A DNA stretch of 64,000 bases from Leucaena leucocephala (taxonomy: Eukaryota; Streptophyta; Magnoliopsida; Fabales; Fabaceae), in contig CM073569.1 in the NCBI GenBank assembly GCA_037074615.1, positions 1,432,001 to 1,496,000 on the forward strand, read 5' to 3'. The position numbers were made by a program, and so were the translations under genes. The notes beneath the pieces were generated by a model, which was not told the origin of the DNA, ran no database searches, and saw only the letters and a list, made by a program, of their open reading frames with translations. This document shows, in pieces, positions 45,421 to 58,395 of this stretch (within the stretch, counting starts at the first letter, position 1; each line of letters begins with the position of its first letter).

Positions 45421-48400
45421 GTTTATTGATGAGATGAGGAAAAAAACAAAAACAAATTAAAATAATGAGAAAAAGGTAAAACTAGCGGACAAGAGATCCT
45501 CCTCAAACAAAGAAAAAATAAAAGCATTAAAAACCTATACTTTTCAACTCAAAAGAGCTTTCTACCTCTAAATATCCACAAGGGACACTCTTTTAGATAG
45601 GCAATTTGCTGAATTAAAAGCCTCTCAATGTTTTAGATTTGAAAATATTACTGTATAATGTCAGGCCTAACTATTTTAAAGGCAACTACTTTTAGATCAA
45701 TGGAAATGACATCACCATTACTATCTTTGGTAACTTCATTTCAATAAACTTTTGCCCTTTGATCAAAGTTACAGTTGGCCTAGTAGGAATTAGGGTGTTA
45801 TTTGAATAAACTGTGCTAGGGTAATTTTTTTCTGCTCTGGATTCTTATTTGAATGTAATGATCACAATTGTTGTGTAAATTGTTTTAGTTTTTGAACTTG
45901 CCTCTTCGATTGTTTGGATTATTGTGAAATAGGTTGATGAGGGATCACTTGACAATGAAGTACAATACCATTTAGATAAAAGCTAAAACAAGGGAACATG
46001 ATTGCTTTCAATTATGCGGAATGAATGCTAAATGTAATTACAGCGCCAATAGCATGTCATCTAAGGTTAAGTCTAAATTTATGTCACTAGGAGTTCCTTT
46101 GGTTGATCTTTTGCAGATCCGTGGCTCAATCCCATTGGTTTGGGATCAAATTGTTGACCTGACGTATAAACCTAAGTATGAGTTATTGAGACTTGAGGAA
46201 GCTGTAAGTTTTTATTGATTGTTGTACAGTTGCACTTGGCATCTAAGTGTTGTATTTATTTGCCTTTCAACACTGCTAATGATGCAGCCTCGAGTCATGG
46301 AACGGCATTTCCTAGATTTAAGGAAAAAATATGGGGCTGTCTTAGCTGTTGATCTTGTCAACAAGGCGAGTATTAGTTTATTGTATAATGGTTTTCTGAG
46401 AGTGCTTATCTGATGGTTGATGTTATTACCTGATGAATGATGATACTAGTTTTTACCATTACTTTTGAACTTTTTCAGCAACAAGGTTAATATAATCTGG
46501 TGAAGAATGTATGCAATAGATATACCAATACATATAATTATATGTATCTAATATGTAAGTACTTGTTACATATCACAACGAATCTATTTGAGTTCCTTTC
46601 CTTTTCTTCTTTTATCTTGCCAGCATGGAGGAGAGGGTCGGCTGAATGAAAAATTTAGAAGCACAATGCAGCATTTGGCTAGTGATGATGTAAGGTAAAA
46701 ATTTCTTTCAATGAACTTTTAGATTGGTGTATATACATTCTTTTGGTTTCGTTTTATTTGGCTCTAATTCGTGCCCCTTTTTGACATGTGTAGATATCTT
46801 CACTTTGATTTTCATCATATCTGTGGGCATGTTCATTTCGAACGCCTTTCTATCCTTTATGAACAAATTTCAGATTTTCTCGAGAGAAATGGGTATGTAT
46901 CACTCTATCAGTTAAATTTTCTGCTGTAAAATTACTTGAGATTCTAGTTAAAAAATTTATTTAAAGTTGCATCAGCACAAGTTTATTGTATAAAACTGTG
47001 CTTATAATTCATAGAAGAAAAATATGATCCCTGTTTTGCAATTTTGTTTTTGGAATGGTAGATATCTTCTATTAAATGAAAAGGGAGAGAAAATGAAGGA
47101 GCAGCTTGGAGTTGTCCGAACTAATTGTATTGATTGTCTGGATCGTACAAATGTAACTCAGGTTGGTTTGATTTCTTTTTTCTTACAATGGAAAGTGTTT
47201 TGTGCCTTAGCAGGTGAACAGAATGATTTTAAATTTTATTTACCTGTCAATAAGAACACTTATGTACTCTGATACATATGTTCTGTAGTAAATCTTAGCT
47301 AAGAGTGGCTGGATTTAGATGCATCCAGCTTCATGTTTCACTTTCTTTTCCTGTTTTGATCTATGTTTTTTTCCTGGGAGGCTATTCAGTCATTCTCATT
47401 TTGTACGGTTCTTTCTGAGTATATTATCTTTTATTAATAGAAAAGTCCTATGGTTCTTTCAGCCCTCATCAAAGAAAGATGATGGGGGGGAAAGCGCTTT
47501 AATTCTTTGATTAATTAGCTGGTTGCTTAGTTTTATCATAAGTGTGAATATGTGAATAATGCTCACAACCACAACTTGTTATCAAACATTATTACTTCCA
47601 AACTATTCCCAATATATTTGTGGCATCAGATTCCTCTTTGATATTTGGTTGCAGAGCATGATTGGCCGAAATATGTTGGAATTCCAGCTTAGAAGGCTCG
47701 GGGTATTTGAGGCTGAAGAAACCATTACTTCACATCCAAATCTAGACGAAAACTTCAAGATCAGTAAGTGTATTATTAATTCCAAAAATAGTCCTTCTGA
47801 TATCTTCAAACTTGCTTGGTTTTAGAAAATGTAAAGCCTTGTATTAAAAAAATGGAAAGCGAAGGTTTAATTTCTTACCGACCTCCATCACCAGTGTGGG
47901 CTAATCATGGGGATGATATAAGCACCCAATATTCAGGCACGCCTGCTCTAAAAGGAGACTTTGTCAGGTACCTTACATTAATCTGTCATAGCCTTTTCTT
48001 TTGTCCCCCGCCCTTTTCTTAAAAAATGTTCCTTACACTGAAAAGTTGTACATTCAAGGTTTTTTTATCTGTTGAACTGTCAATAGCATTACATTATGGT
48101 TATGTTATCATTTGCGGAGTCACATAAGTTCTATGCATGCTTCAATTGTATTGTTAGAAAACAGTAGTAAAGTTTCATTTAAATAATGCTAATATTGTAA
48201 TATTCCATTATATGTAAGATTCAATCTATTGCTTAATGGTTCTCCTATTTAAAACAATATGATATCAAAATAAAATTCTTTTAGACTGCATAAATATATG
48301 TATATATAGAAATTTTTGTTTTGTTATTATAGAATTGAATTTTTTTAATGTAATTTATATTATAAGTAAAAAGATTTCACCACATCGGACCACAGGAGCA

Positions 48401-50900
48401 TTGGGTATTTGAGTTAATTGTAACACCTTTGACAGGGAGAGAAGTACCACCGTTGTAAAAATCCCAGTGTTTTACCGTAGAAATATGTTTAATTAAAACT
48501 GCATAGCCATCCAGTCCATGTGTTAACCAGCCATTTCTTTTGTGGCTATGTGGTTCGCATCTAGTTCATGGCTCAACAGTCTGGTTCTCTAGCACCATGG
48601 CTTTTGGGCCAAATGGACCAAACTATCAGCCAATTCACCAGTTTTCTAGTTCAGTTGACCAGCTTGGGCCATTTTTCCCATATATATGCTATATTCAAAC
48701 CTCCATGCCTTTCCAATTGATATATTTCATTTGGTTGGATTCAGATATGGGCACCGTACAATGCAAGGAATACTAAAAGATGGATGTAGTGCTCTTATGC
48801 GCTATTATTTAAATAATTTTTGTGACGGAACAAAGCAGGTATTTAGATCTGATTTCTAATTGTATGCATTGATGATACGCTAAATGTGTTTTAAACAGTT
48901 GCAAACATATACTACGTGCCTATATTTGATTTCTTCTATGTCAAAATTCAAAGTTTTCTTGAGTTCGTTTTGATGACTATTGTTGCTGATCTTAATGCTG
49001 ATTGCCCTGCTGAGAATTCATCGGTCAAATTATATTTATAGTTCTAGATCCAATGAAGTACATCAAATAATGCAAATTTATTTGCATATTAGTAATTGAT
49101 TTCTTTATACGGTTGCCGATCTTTTATTTGTGAAGGATGCAATTGATCTCCTGCAAGGACATTACATAGTTTCTGTCAGCAGAGATATGACTACCTCTTC
49201 TCAGAAAGGAGGAATCGAAGCTATAGCTGTGAGTATATTAACTTTTTTTTCAAAAGTTATTATAGACCTCAATGTATGAATGTATTCAACTATCATTGCA
49301 TGTGTCTAAGTTCATCATGATTATAAATTGTTAATAACCGACTTGCTCTTGTGGATGTGATCAAAAAGTTTGTAATGTAGCAAACCCCGCTTAGTGGGAT
49401 AAGGCTTTATGTTGTTGGTTTTTTGTGCTGTTGCTGCTGTGTTCCATTAAGAGGAAGCTTGAATATACTATATTCAACTTTTTCCTTTTGCTCTTGCTAA
49501 TTCTAATATTACTTTCTTCTTAAATGTCTTTTCAGTCCTTTCCTCTGGCTTTTTCTCTGGTTATGATTGGATTCGTCTTTGCAACCATGTCATTGAGGGA
49601 AGGTGAGTTGGCTTTTGTTCTTTTAGCTTAATGTACAAAAATATGCCCAATGTCCAAACTAGGAATCAACTCTTGCTCACACACAAATACACTCACGCAG
49701 ACTTTTGCAATTAGGCATGCTTAATATCCTAAAATTAACTACTTCTCAGACCTGCGGATTTAAAACCAACTATCCTATTCTTGAGGTGGACTGTTACAAT
49801 TAGGCAGCAGCAATTGGAACAAGGGAGGATGGAATATAGAGATAAAGTGAAAAGTTTTTAGAAAGAAATAAAAATCAGGTTGTGAAGGGAGGGCAAGGAG
49901 AAGAGACAATAGGAAAAAGCCCTCTTGGTAAATATCAATCACCAACAGCTGAGAACTAGATTACTCAATAATCCTTCATTTGGCAAGCAGAAGAATTCGC
50001 AAGACCGCCAGAATATAGAGCTTTTACTTGACGATCAAGTTTAATCATTTCAAATTGGAATCCTATATTACTAACGAATGCCCAAAATATGATATCTTTT
50101 GAGCCATACAATAGGATCGGCCGATAAATACATAAATTATTTTATGTCCTCTCTTCATACTTTCTTCATTCATGCTCTGTCAATAGGACTACATCAATTC
50201 GTTTCATTTGTTAGCGTGGGATGCTTGTGAAAGTTTGAAATTTTGATTAAGAACCATAAACCATGATCATGACTGTTCCAATGGGACAACGGGAGCCATA
50301 GATGTATCCAGTGAGAGGGCACGATGGAGAATCAATACCATATCATGTTAGTTTGCATTTAGATTTTTTTTTTTTGTTTTTTAGTGGGATACTAAGAACA
50401 GAGGAAGGAACCGAATTGATGACTGGGAAAATGTCAAAAGAAAGTTATGTGTTGGTGGACCCACGACTGAAATGATACGAGTAGAAGCATTCTCTATGTC
50501 CTCTCTTCCTCCATCGCCTCACCTGGTTCCATTGGAGGTGCCCATTAGAAAATTGACGGTCTAGGTGACAAACTTTTCAATAAATTGTTAATGCAAAAAT
50601 ATGTCTTTATTGCCATATAACAAATTAACCAATGGATTTAATTGTCTTGGCGCCTACATCTGCAAAGCGTAGCTGGTGCTCTTGTGATATTTTCCTACAA
50701 GTGCTAATGTATTGAAAATATTGTGGTGGACAATCTCTTACCGATGACCTTTGTTAATTGTTTGAACAGTTCGATACGATTTCCGGCATTTCTTTTTCTC
50801 TCTGATGTGGGCAAGCATTAGTATGGCAATAGCTGCATTTGTGAGGGCAAATGGTCGGGTTTTCTGCAACAGACCTCGCCTACACAAGCCACGGCGTTGA
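41495..50900 (+). CDS. SAC8: SAC-domain phosphoinositide phosphatase (SAC7/SAC8 type)
   Basis: This is a membrane-bound phosphoinositide phosphatase of the plant SAC6/7/8 clade, related to yeast Sac1, removing phosphate mainly from PI4P at endomembranes. Twenty exons, all in phase: 41495-41639, 41747-41830, 42425-42552, 42645-42736, 43725-43782, 44098-44154, 44256-44289, 44502-44582, 45132-45238, 46117-46203, 46288-46365, 46624-46694, 46794-46892, 47062-47161, 47655-47763, 47895-47967, 48745-48838, 49136-49228, 49536-49602, 50770-50900 (TGA); 595 aa. The catalytic CX5R(T) loop is in RTNCIDCLDRTN (about 393-404). Other family words are GTRMWRRGADPDGYVANF, DLTYKPKYE and SGTPALKGDFVR. Two C-terminal membrane segments (FPLAFSLVMIGFVFATMS and FFFSLMWASISMAIAAFV) end in a basic HKPRR tail, an ER-like topology. 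Intron 11 appears to use a GC donor. Choosing SAC8 over SAC7 is tentative. Confidence 0.93.
45399..45422. repeat. (GA)n microsatellite
   Basis: A short GA run inside intron 9 of the SAC phosphatase gene. Confidence 0.9.
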
Positions 50901-51706
50901 TTCTATATTCAGATTGCTCTCAGCATTGGAATTTTTTCCTTCAAGTGTCCAGCTTCTGCAAGAGGCCATGCTTGGTCTAAGTGATTGCTTATTAATGGTC
51001 TCTTTGTATTTGCGCGGATGTTTTGTGTTTCATTTGAGATGGATTCTTTTGTATTGAATTCATGATTAAGGCATTAGAATATTTGATTTTTTTTTACTTT
51101 GTAACTTATTAAGTCGTATTAAGAATATGAAATGTTTTTCTCAGGTTTGGTTATGAAAAATTTATCAAAATCAAAGTTTATAAAACGATGCTAAAAATCA
51201 TATTTATCTTAAAGACATAATAAACCGTTTTTACTATTTATGTTTGAAAAGTATCCCTCGTAATTTTTTAAACTATAACCGGGTCTATTAGATATGACAA
51301 GAATACATCCAAGAGTAATAACAATGATACAATTTTAAATGATAATGCTATTCTAATCCTCGAAAAGAATTTTTAATCTTTAAATAGTTATATTTATAAA
51401 TTAATTCGTCATTTAACGAGAAGAAGGTGGGGTATAGCATGGATAAAAGTCAAACCTTGGGTCTCTCGTCTCCTGGAAGTTTTATTAAATATTTCAATTT
51501 GACAAAGACTAATTCATTTTCATTACATAAGCTGCTCTAAGAAACAGCAGACAAGAAATTAAATAAAATGAAAGGCTAGCCTCATAAAAACATATATCGC
51601 CATAAGAACCGACCACGTATTAAATCACCGGACTATATAGCTGGCTACGAAGAACTTTCAATTGAAACCTTAATTAAATCAAAACCCAAGAGAGCCATGT
51701 GTTCCT
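50901..51706. other. Intergenic between convergent genes
   Basis: 3' UTRs of the SAC phosphatase gene (+) and the dirigent gene (-) with AT-rich filler. No gene or repeat was recognised. Confidence 0.6.
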
Positions 51707-52280
51707 TCAAGAAGCATAAGGAGGCCAATAGAGATGAAACTCAATCTTGTAGACAACAGTTTGACCCTTAAGATCAGCAGGAGAAGAAGCAACATAGCCT
51801 TGGTACGAACAAGAAATCCTCAGTACCTCCCACCACTGGAAGATTTGAGTGCTTCACGTTGTTGGTCACACCCACCACAGAAACTGAACCCTTATGGTTC
51901 TTCAACTTCAGAGTCAGCTTTGCGATTGAGATGCTCTGAAGCCCATCGAAGCTCGACGTTATGGAGGTTCCTTCTGCGGTTCCGACAAACTTGGACGACA
52001 TGTTGGCTGTCTCTGTCAAAGTGTCCTGAAACACGAAATAGGTCCCAAATGGAGTTGTCGTCTGTGTCACTCCTGGTCCTCCTGTAATACCATCTACTAT
52101 GATGTAGCCTGTCTTGTTTATGGTTTCATGTTGGAAGAGATCGAAATGGAGAGACTTGAGGTGGCGGTAGGGGTGGTGGTGGTGGTGAGAACTGGCGGTG
52201 ACCTTTGACGGAGTTACTGTAAGAAGCAAGAGAGGAATAAGAAGAAGAAGATGGAGAGAGTTGGTTGAAGGGAGAGCCAT
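51707..52280 (-). CDS. Dirigent protein gene carrying a 1-bp frameshift near its 3' end
   Basis: Dirigent proteins are secreted, apoplastic beta-barrel proteins that guide stereoselective coupling of monolignol radicals in lignan or lignin formation. It is intronless. A hydrophobic signal peptide (LHLLLLIPLLLLTV) is followed by a His-rich stretch, FDLFQHETINKTGYIIVDG, TPFGTYFVFQDTLT, GTAEGTSITSSFDGLQSIS and LPVVGGTEDFLFV. N-glycosylation sites are visible at NKT and NMS. At 51802-51803 (CC on the minus strand) there is one extra base relative to the family. In frame the protein therefore ends LCCFFSC at 51774 (168 aa). In the +1-corrected frame the usual dirigent end is intact through HLYWPPYAS to a TGA at 51707, about 190 aa. 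The clean downstream frame suggests a very recent mutation or a sequence error. Confidence 0.85.
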
Positions 52281-53668
52281 ATATGGCTTTTTCTTAGCTT
52301 GTTGAATTATTTGATGATTAGGGTTAGAAGATGAAGGGATATTTATAGGGTTACACGTTTGATGGTATGAAAAAGCTTGAAGTGGCTTGTGGTTGATGGG
52401 AAATAAAATAACTTGGAAATGAGGGGGTAAGGGAAAAGGATAGCTGGTTATTAGTCATCCTTTGGTCTATATTTATTGTGTTTCTTCACTTTGAAAAACA
52501 CTTTTGAATATAATAGGGCCGTTATGAATTAGTAGTCAAACTAAATCATGAATCATATTGTTTGGTTTGATGGGTGAATTAATTAATCCTAAGTTACTTT
52601 GGAGCTCGCAGAAGATAAATTTGATAGAACTTCATTAAATAGGGGACTTTTTGTTACTTTCTAAATTATATTTTTAATGTGTTTCTTCTTCATGTACCTG
52701 GGTATGAAATTTGAGAATGACTAGAAAGAAGACCGAGTAATAGAAGGGTTGGCTGGAGAATGCAGTGGTCAAAATTCAAACTGAAAATTTCATATATGAG
52801 ACTTTATTAATTATAAATGCTTGCGTGCAATTAACAGCATATGATTGTGTGTCCATATTAAGTTTCCAAATGAGAGTGGGTTTAGGTAGAACAAGCTTTT
52901 CTTTTCTTTTCTTTTCAGAGAGAAGCCAGACAGCATCCATATGTATGAGTTGAATGCTGAATTGGAGCAACGACTAAGTCAAACTTGCCTCACTTTCATA
53001 TATTCTTCATAATCCATCCGCTTTTTGTCTGTCCAATTTCGGAATATAAACTTTCACTGCATGGAATCACACTTTTTACAGTTACATGGCTAATATTAAG
53101 ACTATTCACCCCAAGAAAATGATGATGACCATAAAAGATTATGAAAAAAATTGATGAAAAGTCATATTTAAAAATTTTACTGATTAAAAAGATTTGATTT
53201 CAAGTACTAACATACTATCATTTCTCTATGTGTTTTAATAATGTTTCGAAAACAAAGTAGAGAACTCTGAAATTTAAGTAAACTTGTACGAAGTATGAAG
53301 AATATGACTTCATAAGAAAAAAAGAAGAGAAAAGGACAGCAGTATTTTAAAACATTATTACCTACCTTTGTCACTGTTGGTTTGCATCAACAAAGCCACG
53401 GCAAATAAGCTGTCTATTTTGACTCGGTTTAATTCTACGTACGTCATTTTGAAATCATCGTGCCCTACTTCATTAATAACTTGATCTATCCATGAAAAAA
53501 ATAAATACGTCTAGGTTCATTAAAATAGAAGAATGTCATTTGAGTCCATTGTAAGAGAATTATTGAAATTATGATATATTGTATTATACCAAATGTTAGT
53601 ATTAAATTTCCTTATAAGAAACCCAAATGTCCCTTTCCCATTAATAAATCATACATTCCATTTTTTTT

Positions 53669-53861
53669 ACAAAAATATTTAGATAAGTTCGGCACCAGCC
53701 TCCAACTAAAGTTAGGGCACAGCCCTAAGGGTCATAGAGGGTTTATAAAAGACTTACGAGATCGCCTACTAAATAAACTTTCATAACAATAGCGAGAATT
53801 AAACTCGCGTCCTTATAAAATAAGAACTCATTTCTTACCATATGTGTCAACTCTCATTAAC
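53669..53861 (-). mobile_element. SINE, family B, with 19-bp target-site duplication
   Basis: The word CATACATTCCATTTTTTTT occurs at 53650-53668 and 53862-53880, flanking 193 bp. Read on the minus strand, the insert begins GTTAATGAGAGTTGACAC. It has a tRNA-like promoter region (CGCGAGTTTAATTCTCGC as B box) and ends TCTAAATATTTTTGT before the A-rich duplication. Size, polarity and duplication fit a tRNA-derived SINE. Confidence 0.75.
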
Positions 53862-54102
53862 CATACATTCCATTTTTTTTGTTTGTTACACCATACATTC
53901 CATTTATTCAGGAAGGGAAATGCAACATTTCGCTTATTTACGTGTTGGGTTGGGCCATTCATTTTTCTTTCTCTTTTTTGTTTGTTTATTTTAATGAGTT
54001 TTCAGCCCAAGCTTTTGGGTTGAGATTTGTTGGGCTTGATTTGGGTTCAGCCTTTTTTTTTTGTTACAAGAAGAGGGCTAATATGCCCTAAATTAAAATA
54101 AC

Positions 54103-54336
54103 TTAATCTACAATGGGATCAAATCTCAAACACTCCTTAACCACAATATCTCTTAAATGAACAAGGCATGAATACAACATTTGCGTATCCCTTAAACCAA
54201 CCTTTGCAAGGGAATCTGCTAATTGATTTTGCTCTCTGAGTACATATTGTATTTTCAGCTCCCAAGATAAATTCATCATTTTCTGTATCTGTAAAAGTAA
54301 AAGGCTGCATGTGTGGATTGTTTCATTTGGGTTCAA
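54103..54336 (-). pseudogene. RNase H-like (RVT_3) fragment of a retroelement
   Basis: A 77-codon frame reads SLLLLQIQKMMNLSWELK and then YVLREQNQLADSLAKVGL. This is the C-terminal part of the RNase H domain carried by plant LINEs, with the conserved R-E-x-N-x-x-AD-x-LAK pattern. No upstream catalytic Asp strand or RT is attached, so it is an isolated remnant. Confidence 0.55.
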
Positions 54337-54439
54337 CTTTTGAAACCCCTAAAAGGGATTGGAGACAAATGGTTGGGCCATCTAGAAAATAAAAAAAAAG
54401 ATTTATTTACACAACCAACAAGATACCCAACGTCCGTGA

Positions 54440-54690
54440 ATTCAACTAACAAAAAAGTAAGACAAGCGACTATTCAGAGCGTGTTCGAACCCTGGGAAGT
54501 ACCACTTTATTGTAGTTCCAGTCGCGGCACTTGAGGAAGCATCCTAATTCTTAGATATTTAGATTTAAGCTTGAGGGTAATAGACGGCTCGTCATGCCCG
54601 ACATTAGTATCGCCTAGGAAGAAAGGAGATTTCGCCTTATCCTTGGATCGTGGGTGAGCCCAACCCCTTTCTAAAAATTTTTGTACCAAA
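54440..54690 (+). repeat. SINE-like candidate sharing the family B 3' end
   Basis: GTGTTCGAACCCTGGG at 54481-54496 is a good Pol III B-box word. The right end TTTCTAAAAATTTTTGTACC followed by an A-rich tract resembles the 3' end of the SINE at 53.7 kb. Target-site duplications were not resolved. Confidence 0.4.
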
Positions 54691-55373
54691 AAACAAACAA
54701 ACAAGAAGCTAATAATTGTAACACACACAACAAAAAAAACAAGGAGCTAATAAATTTATGCTCAATCTATTAGTTCTGCCACTCAATGAATCACTTCTAA
54801 ATTTAAAATGTCCAAATTTGAAAATACAAACAGACCAGGTTTACTTGAGTTTATCAAAACAATGACAACAATATTAAATCGAACATAATTGCCTTCCAAG
54901 AATCAATATTGAACTTACATGATCACAATGCATAATACAACATACTACATCACTTATTCACAAATATGACTAATGAGACAAAAATGGTACCAATGTGTGA
55001 AAATGCCTGTCAAAATCCCCTCCACCCAACAAAAAAAAAATCTATAAAAATAAACTAATTTAGCCTGCCCTATTGAACAAATTTTAATAGCAAGTCAAAA
55101 GGATGAGTAGAGTAAATCAATAACATGCTATAGGAATACTTATAAATGACTTTGACTACTCATCTTTGATCTAAACTTTTTTACCTTTGTTTTCCATGAT
55201 TACAAATCACCCAAAGTGTACTTCAGGGAAAGTGAGCATGAGAGAAAAATGAATCTTGTGCTTCTCCATTTCTCTCTCCCCACTTCACATGAAACGACTT
55301 CAAAAGATTCCAGTCACCGTGTCATATTCCCACATTACTATACAACCTCCTTTCCAAGTGGAATAACTTTATT

Positions 55374-58300
55374 TCATAGACTGACGATTGTATGGCCATC
55401 ATGAACTGAACGGTGATGAATAGGCTTCTTATGATGATGATGAGGTGAAGATTGGCAGGATTTCTTGGAACCTTTTGACTTGTTTTGGGCAGCTTCAATA
55501 CCTTGCAATACCTCCACTACATCCTTCATTCCAGGGCGTTTTCTGGGGTCAGGTTCTAGGCACTTGAGAATAAGCTGAGCTGCTTCAAATGCTGCACTGA
55601 GTGAATATTGACCCTCTATTCTGGCATCCATTATGGTTTTCAACTTCTTTTTGCTGGTGAGATATGGCTTTCCCCACTCAGCCAGATTATGCTGCCCAGA
55701 TGGCCTCTTTGGATCGAGTGCTTTCAAACCTGTCAGCATTTCAAGCAGCACTACACCAAACCCGTACACGTCGCTCTTCACATACAAGTGCCCTGTTCAA
55801 TGATGGTACTAAAGTTAATAACTAGGGATGAGAATTTCTGAATTAGACCTGCTAGATTTGTGAGGACCACATAAATTAATCGTGTGTAGCAGACCCTTCA
55901 AGTGTTATCTTAGGAGTTTCATATTTTTTTTTTTTGGCCTGAGAAATTTCACATTTTGTTTAGACCTTTGATATATAAGTAAAACTGCATCAACGTTATG
56001 ATCACTTGAACTTTAAATGATGTGTAATATTTACCTGTGGCTACATATTCTGGGGCAGCATAACCATATGTGCCTATGATCCTGGTAGTCACATGTGATT
56101 GTTCTCCAGTAGGCCCTAATTTAGCCAAGCCAAAATCAGAAATTTTTGCATTGAAACTCTGCAGGAGACAAGAGAAAAAATATATCAATATGAGCGGAGC
56201 AATCTAGCATATAAATAAATAGATATACCACAGATTTTATAGTAGTGAAAAAGAAACCATACATATACGCTTCAGCTAATACTTTAATCATCAATACGTT
56301 TCCATATATTAAGTGTGTAAAAACAATTAAAGAAATACGAACTAGCCATGCATTCCTAGATGATACGAAATTCATAATAGGACAGCAACAACAGAATGAG
56401 GATGACTAGCTAGACTTCAACTAACCCCATCAAGTAATATATTTGAGGCCTTGAAATCTCTGTATATGATTTTCTTTTCTGAAGTGTGCAAGAAAGCTAG
56501 GCCTTGAGCTGCATCAATAACTATTTTGAGTCGTGTGTTCCAAGAAAGTGGCTCCAAGTTAGAAACCCCTGCTCATAAACAACAACAAAGAGAGAATTAG
56601 ATCTCAGATTCATGGCCAAGCAATCTCATTAACTCATTCGAGTTCATTTGGTTTTAGTTCTTACTTCTGAAGAGATGACTCTCCAAGCTTCCCTTAGGCA
56701 TGAACTCATAGACGAGGAGAAGTTCATCATCCTCCCAGCAGTAACCAAATAGCTTGACCAAGTTTGGGTGAGAAAGGCTTCCTAAGAAGTTCACTTCTGA
56801 CTGCATTACAGAACCAACAATAGCTATATATTAGTACTGTACTATAGTTTTTTCCAGAGCTGAAATTTCTGGGATCGAATCCCAGTAGACTAAATTTGTT
56901 AATGAGAAGAAGAAAAAAATAACAATAAGACGTGATATGTTGGTGAAGACAGTGACAGCATTAAGAAATTATAAATATGGAGATTAAATGGTCAATTTGT
57001 ACACTCATATTAAGTCAACATTCAACAATGTGGAATTATCCCAACGAATCAAAAGATAGAGGTAGCTTGAGTGAGACCTATTTTTCATACTAAACTCCAC
57101 GAGACCATTGACCATCTTTTCGAGTCAAATTCATTTGTTTATATAAAACTTTCCCGTCGAATAAGAAACGGGAGGTCCTTCCCCACCACAACAGCTGTGA
57201 CTGCAAATTGGGTCAAGATGATGTGGACACCCACGTTAAATACTAAGTTAAATTGTTTTTTATCCCTATAATTTAACCTTAATTTTAATTTAGTGTTTAT
57301 AAATTGAAATTTCATAATTAAATCCTTATAATTTTTAGAACTTTTTTAGTCCCATTAAAGCTTAATTAGTATGTCAATAAATTCTTCTGACATATCTTAT
57401 TAAATTACCCATTTTGAGACTTTCAAAATTGCATAATTCAAACTAACTAATCCAACTCTTAGCAGAACTTGTACATAAGCATGCAATTTCATTTCACTTG
57501 ACTTGTTTCTACCCTTTCTACATTACAGGTTATATACTATTAACCTGCTAAGATGTAGATGCTTGATTATATGAATATATTTCATGGCTAACTATTGACC
57601 AAATGGTAAGGGTAAAAGAATTTATAATTTTTTGAGGGTATAAATAAACGATTATAAGTTTTTCAAACCATGACAACCAATTTAAAAAATTGAATCAACC
57701 TTTGAGCAGAATATTTTAACCAGACATTGAGATTTCTAGACTGTTTTAGGAACCTTGAGCCTGAAAATAAAAGAGTAAATAAGAACTTATAATAGTAGAA
57801 ATTGAAGGTACCTGCCACTCTTGAAAGCCTTGCATACTCTCAGGGTTGAGTTTTTTTATAGCGACCATCATTCCAGAGCCAGCTTTGGCAGGCGAAAGCG
57901 TCTTCTCATCTAACCAACCTTTGTAAACTTTACCAAAACCACCCTCTCCAAGCAATGAATCCAATTTAAAGTTCTTGGTGGCTGCTTTCAAATCCCCAAA
58001 ACTGAAAACCTTCAAGTAATTAGGCGTTTCTATAACATGGTGACTTAGAGAAGCATTGGACCCGGCGACGCTTCCATTTGCTATCATCGAGAATTGACTC
58101 TTATCTACAGTGCTGTTTGTTGTAAATGACTCGACATTCCTACTCACAGGACTCGCTGATCCTACAAAACGAACGAAAAGTGAATTCCAACATGCTTCAT
58201 GTTATAATTCAAACCCGTGAAACCAACTAGATTATAGATGGATACAGAGAACATGATATAATTCAAAGCGTCATGGGCGCACTATGGTGCTTCATGAGGG

Positions 58301-58395
58301 AAAGGGAATCAAACCCCGGATTTACCTGAATTATGAGACCTTTTGGCGCTAATCTTGAGACCACGGGGAGCGAGAGAAGCGAAGCAGATACCCAT
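55374..58395 (-). CDS. Receptor-like cytoplasmic kinase, subfamily RLCK VII (PBL/CST-like)
   Basis: A plasma-membrane-associated Ser/Thr kinase that relays signals from receptor kinases. Exons (minus): 58395-58326, 58161-57812, 56800-56665, 56568-56426, 56158-56035, 55792-55374 (TGA); 413 aa. The start MGIC gives an N-myristoylation site with a neighbouring palmitoylatable Cys. The kinase domain shows LGEGGFGKVYKG (94-105), the lysine of AIKKLNPESMQG (K126), IIYRDFKASNILLD (D223), DFGLAKLGP (241-249) and GTYGYAAPEYVATGHL. YRD in place of HRD is normal for RLCK VII. The activation loop has SHVTTRIIGTYGY, with the Thr residues phosphorylated in relatives. The tail is His/Lys-rich. The closest family words are those of the CAST AWAY/Cx32 and PBL group, but a precise orthologue cannot be named. 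Confidence 0.92.

Larger units (their letters stand above)
52281..55373. other. 3.1-kb intergenic region rich in retroelement debris
   Basis: The dirigent promoter is at the left end. A SINE with a 19-bp target-site duplication lies at 53669-53861, an RNase H-like fragment at 54103-54336 (minus) and a second SINE-like candidate at about 54440-54690. The 3' UTR of the kinase gene is at the right end. No intact gene was found. Confidence 0.6.

Noticed and set aside
54481..54496. B-box-like word considered as part of a tRNA gene
   Set aside because: No acceptor stem or A box at the correct spacing forms a cloverleaf; it fits a SINE-like promoter relic better.
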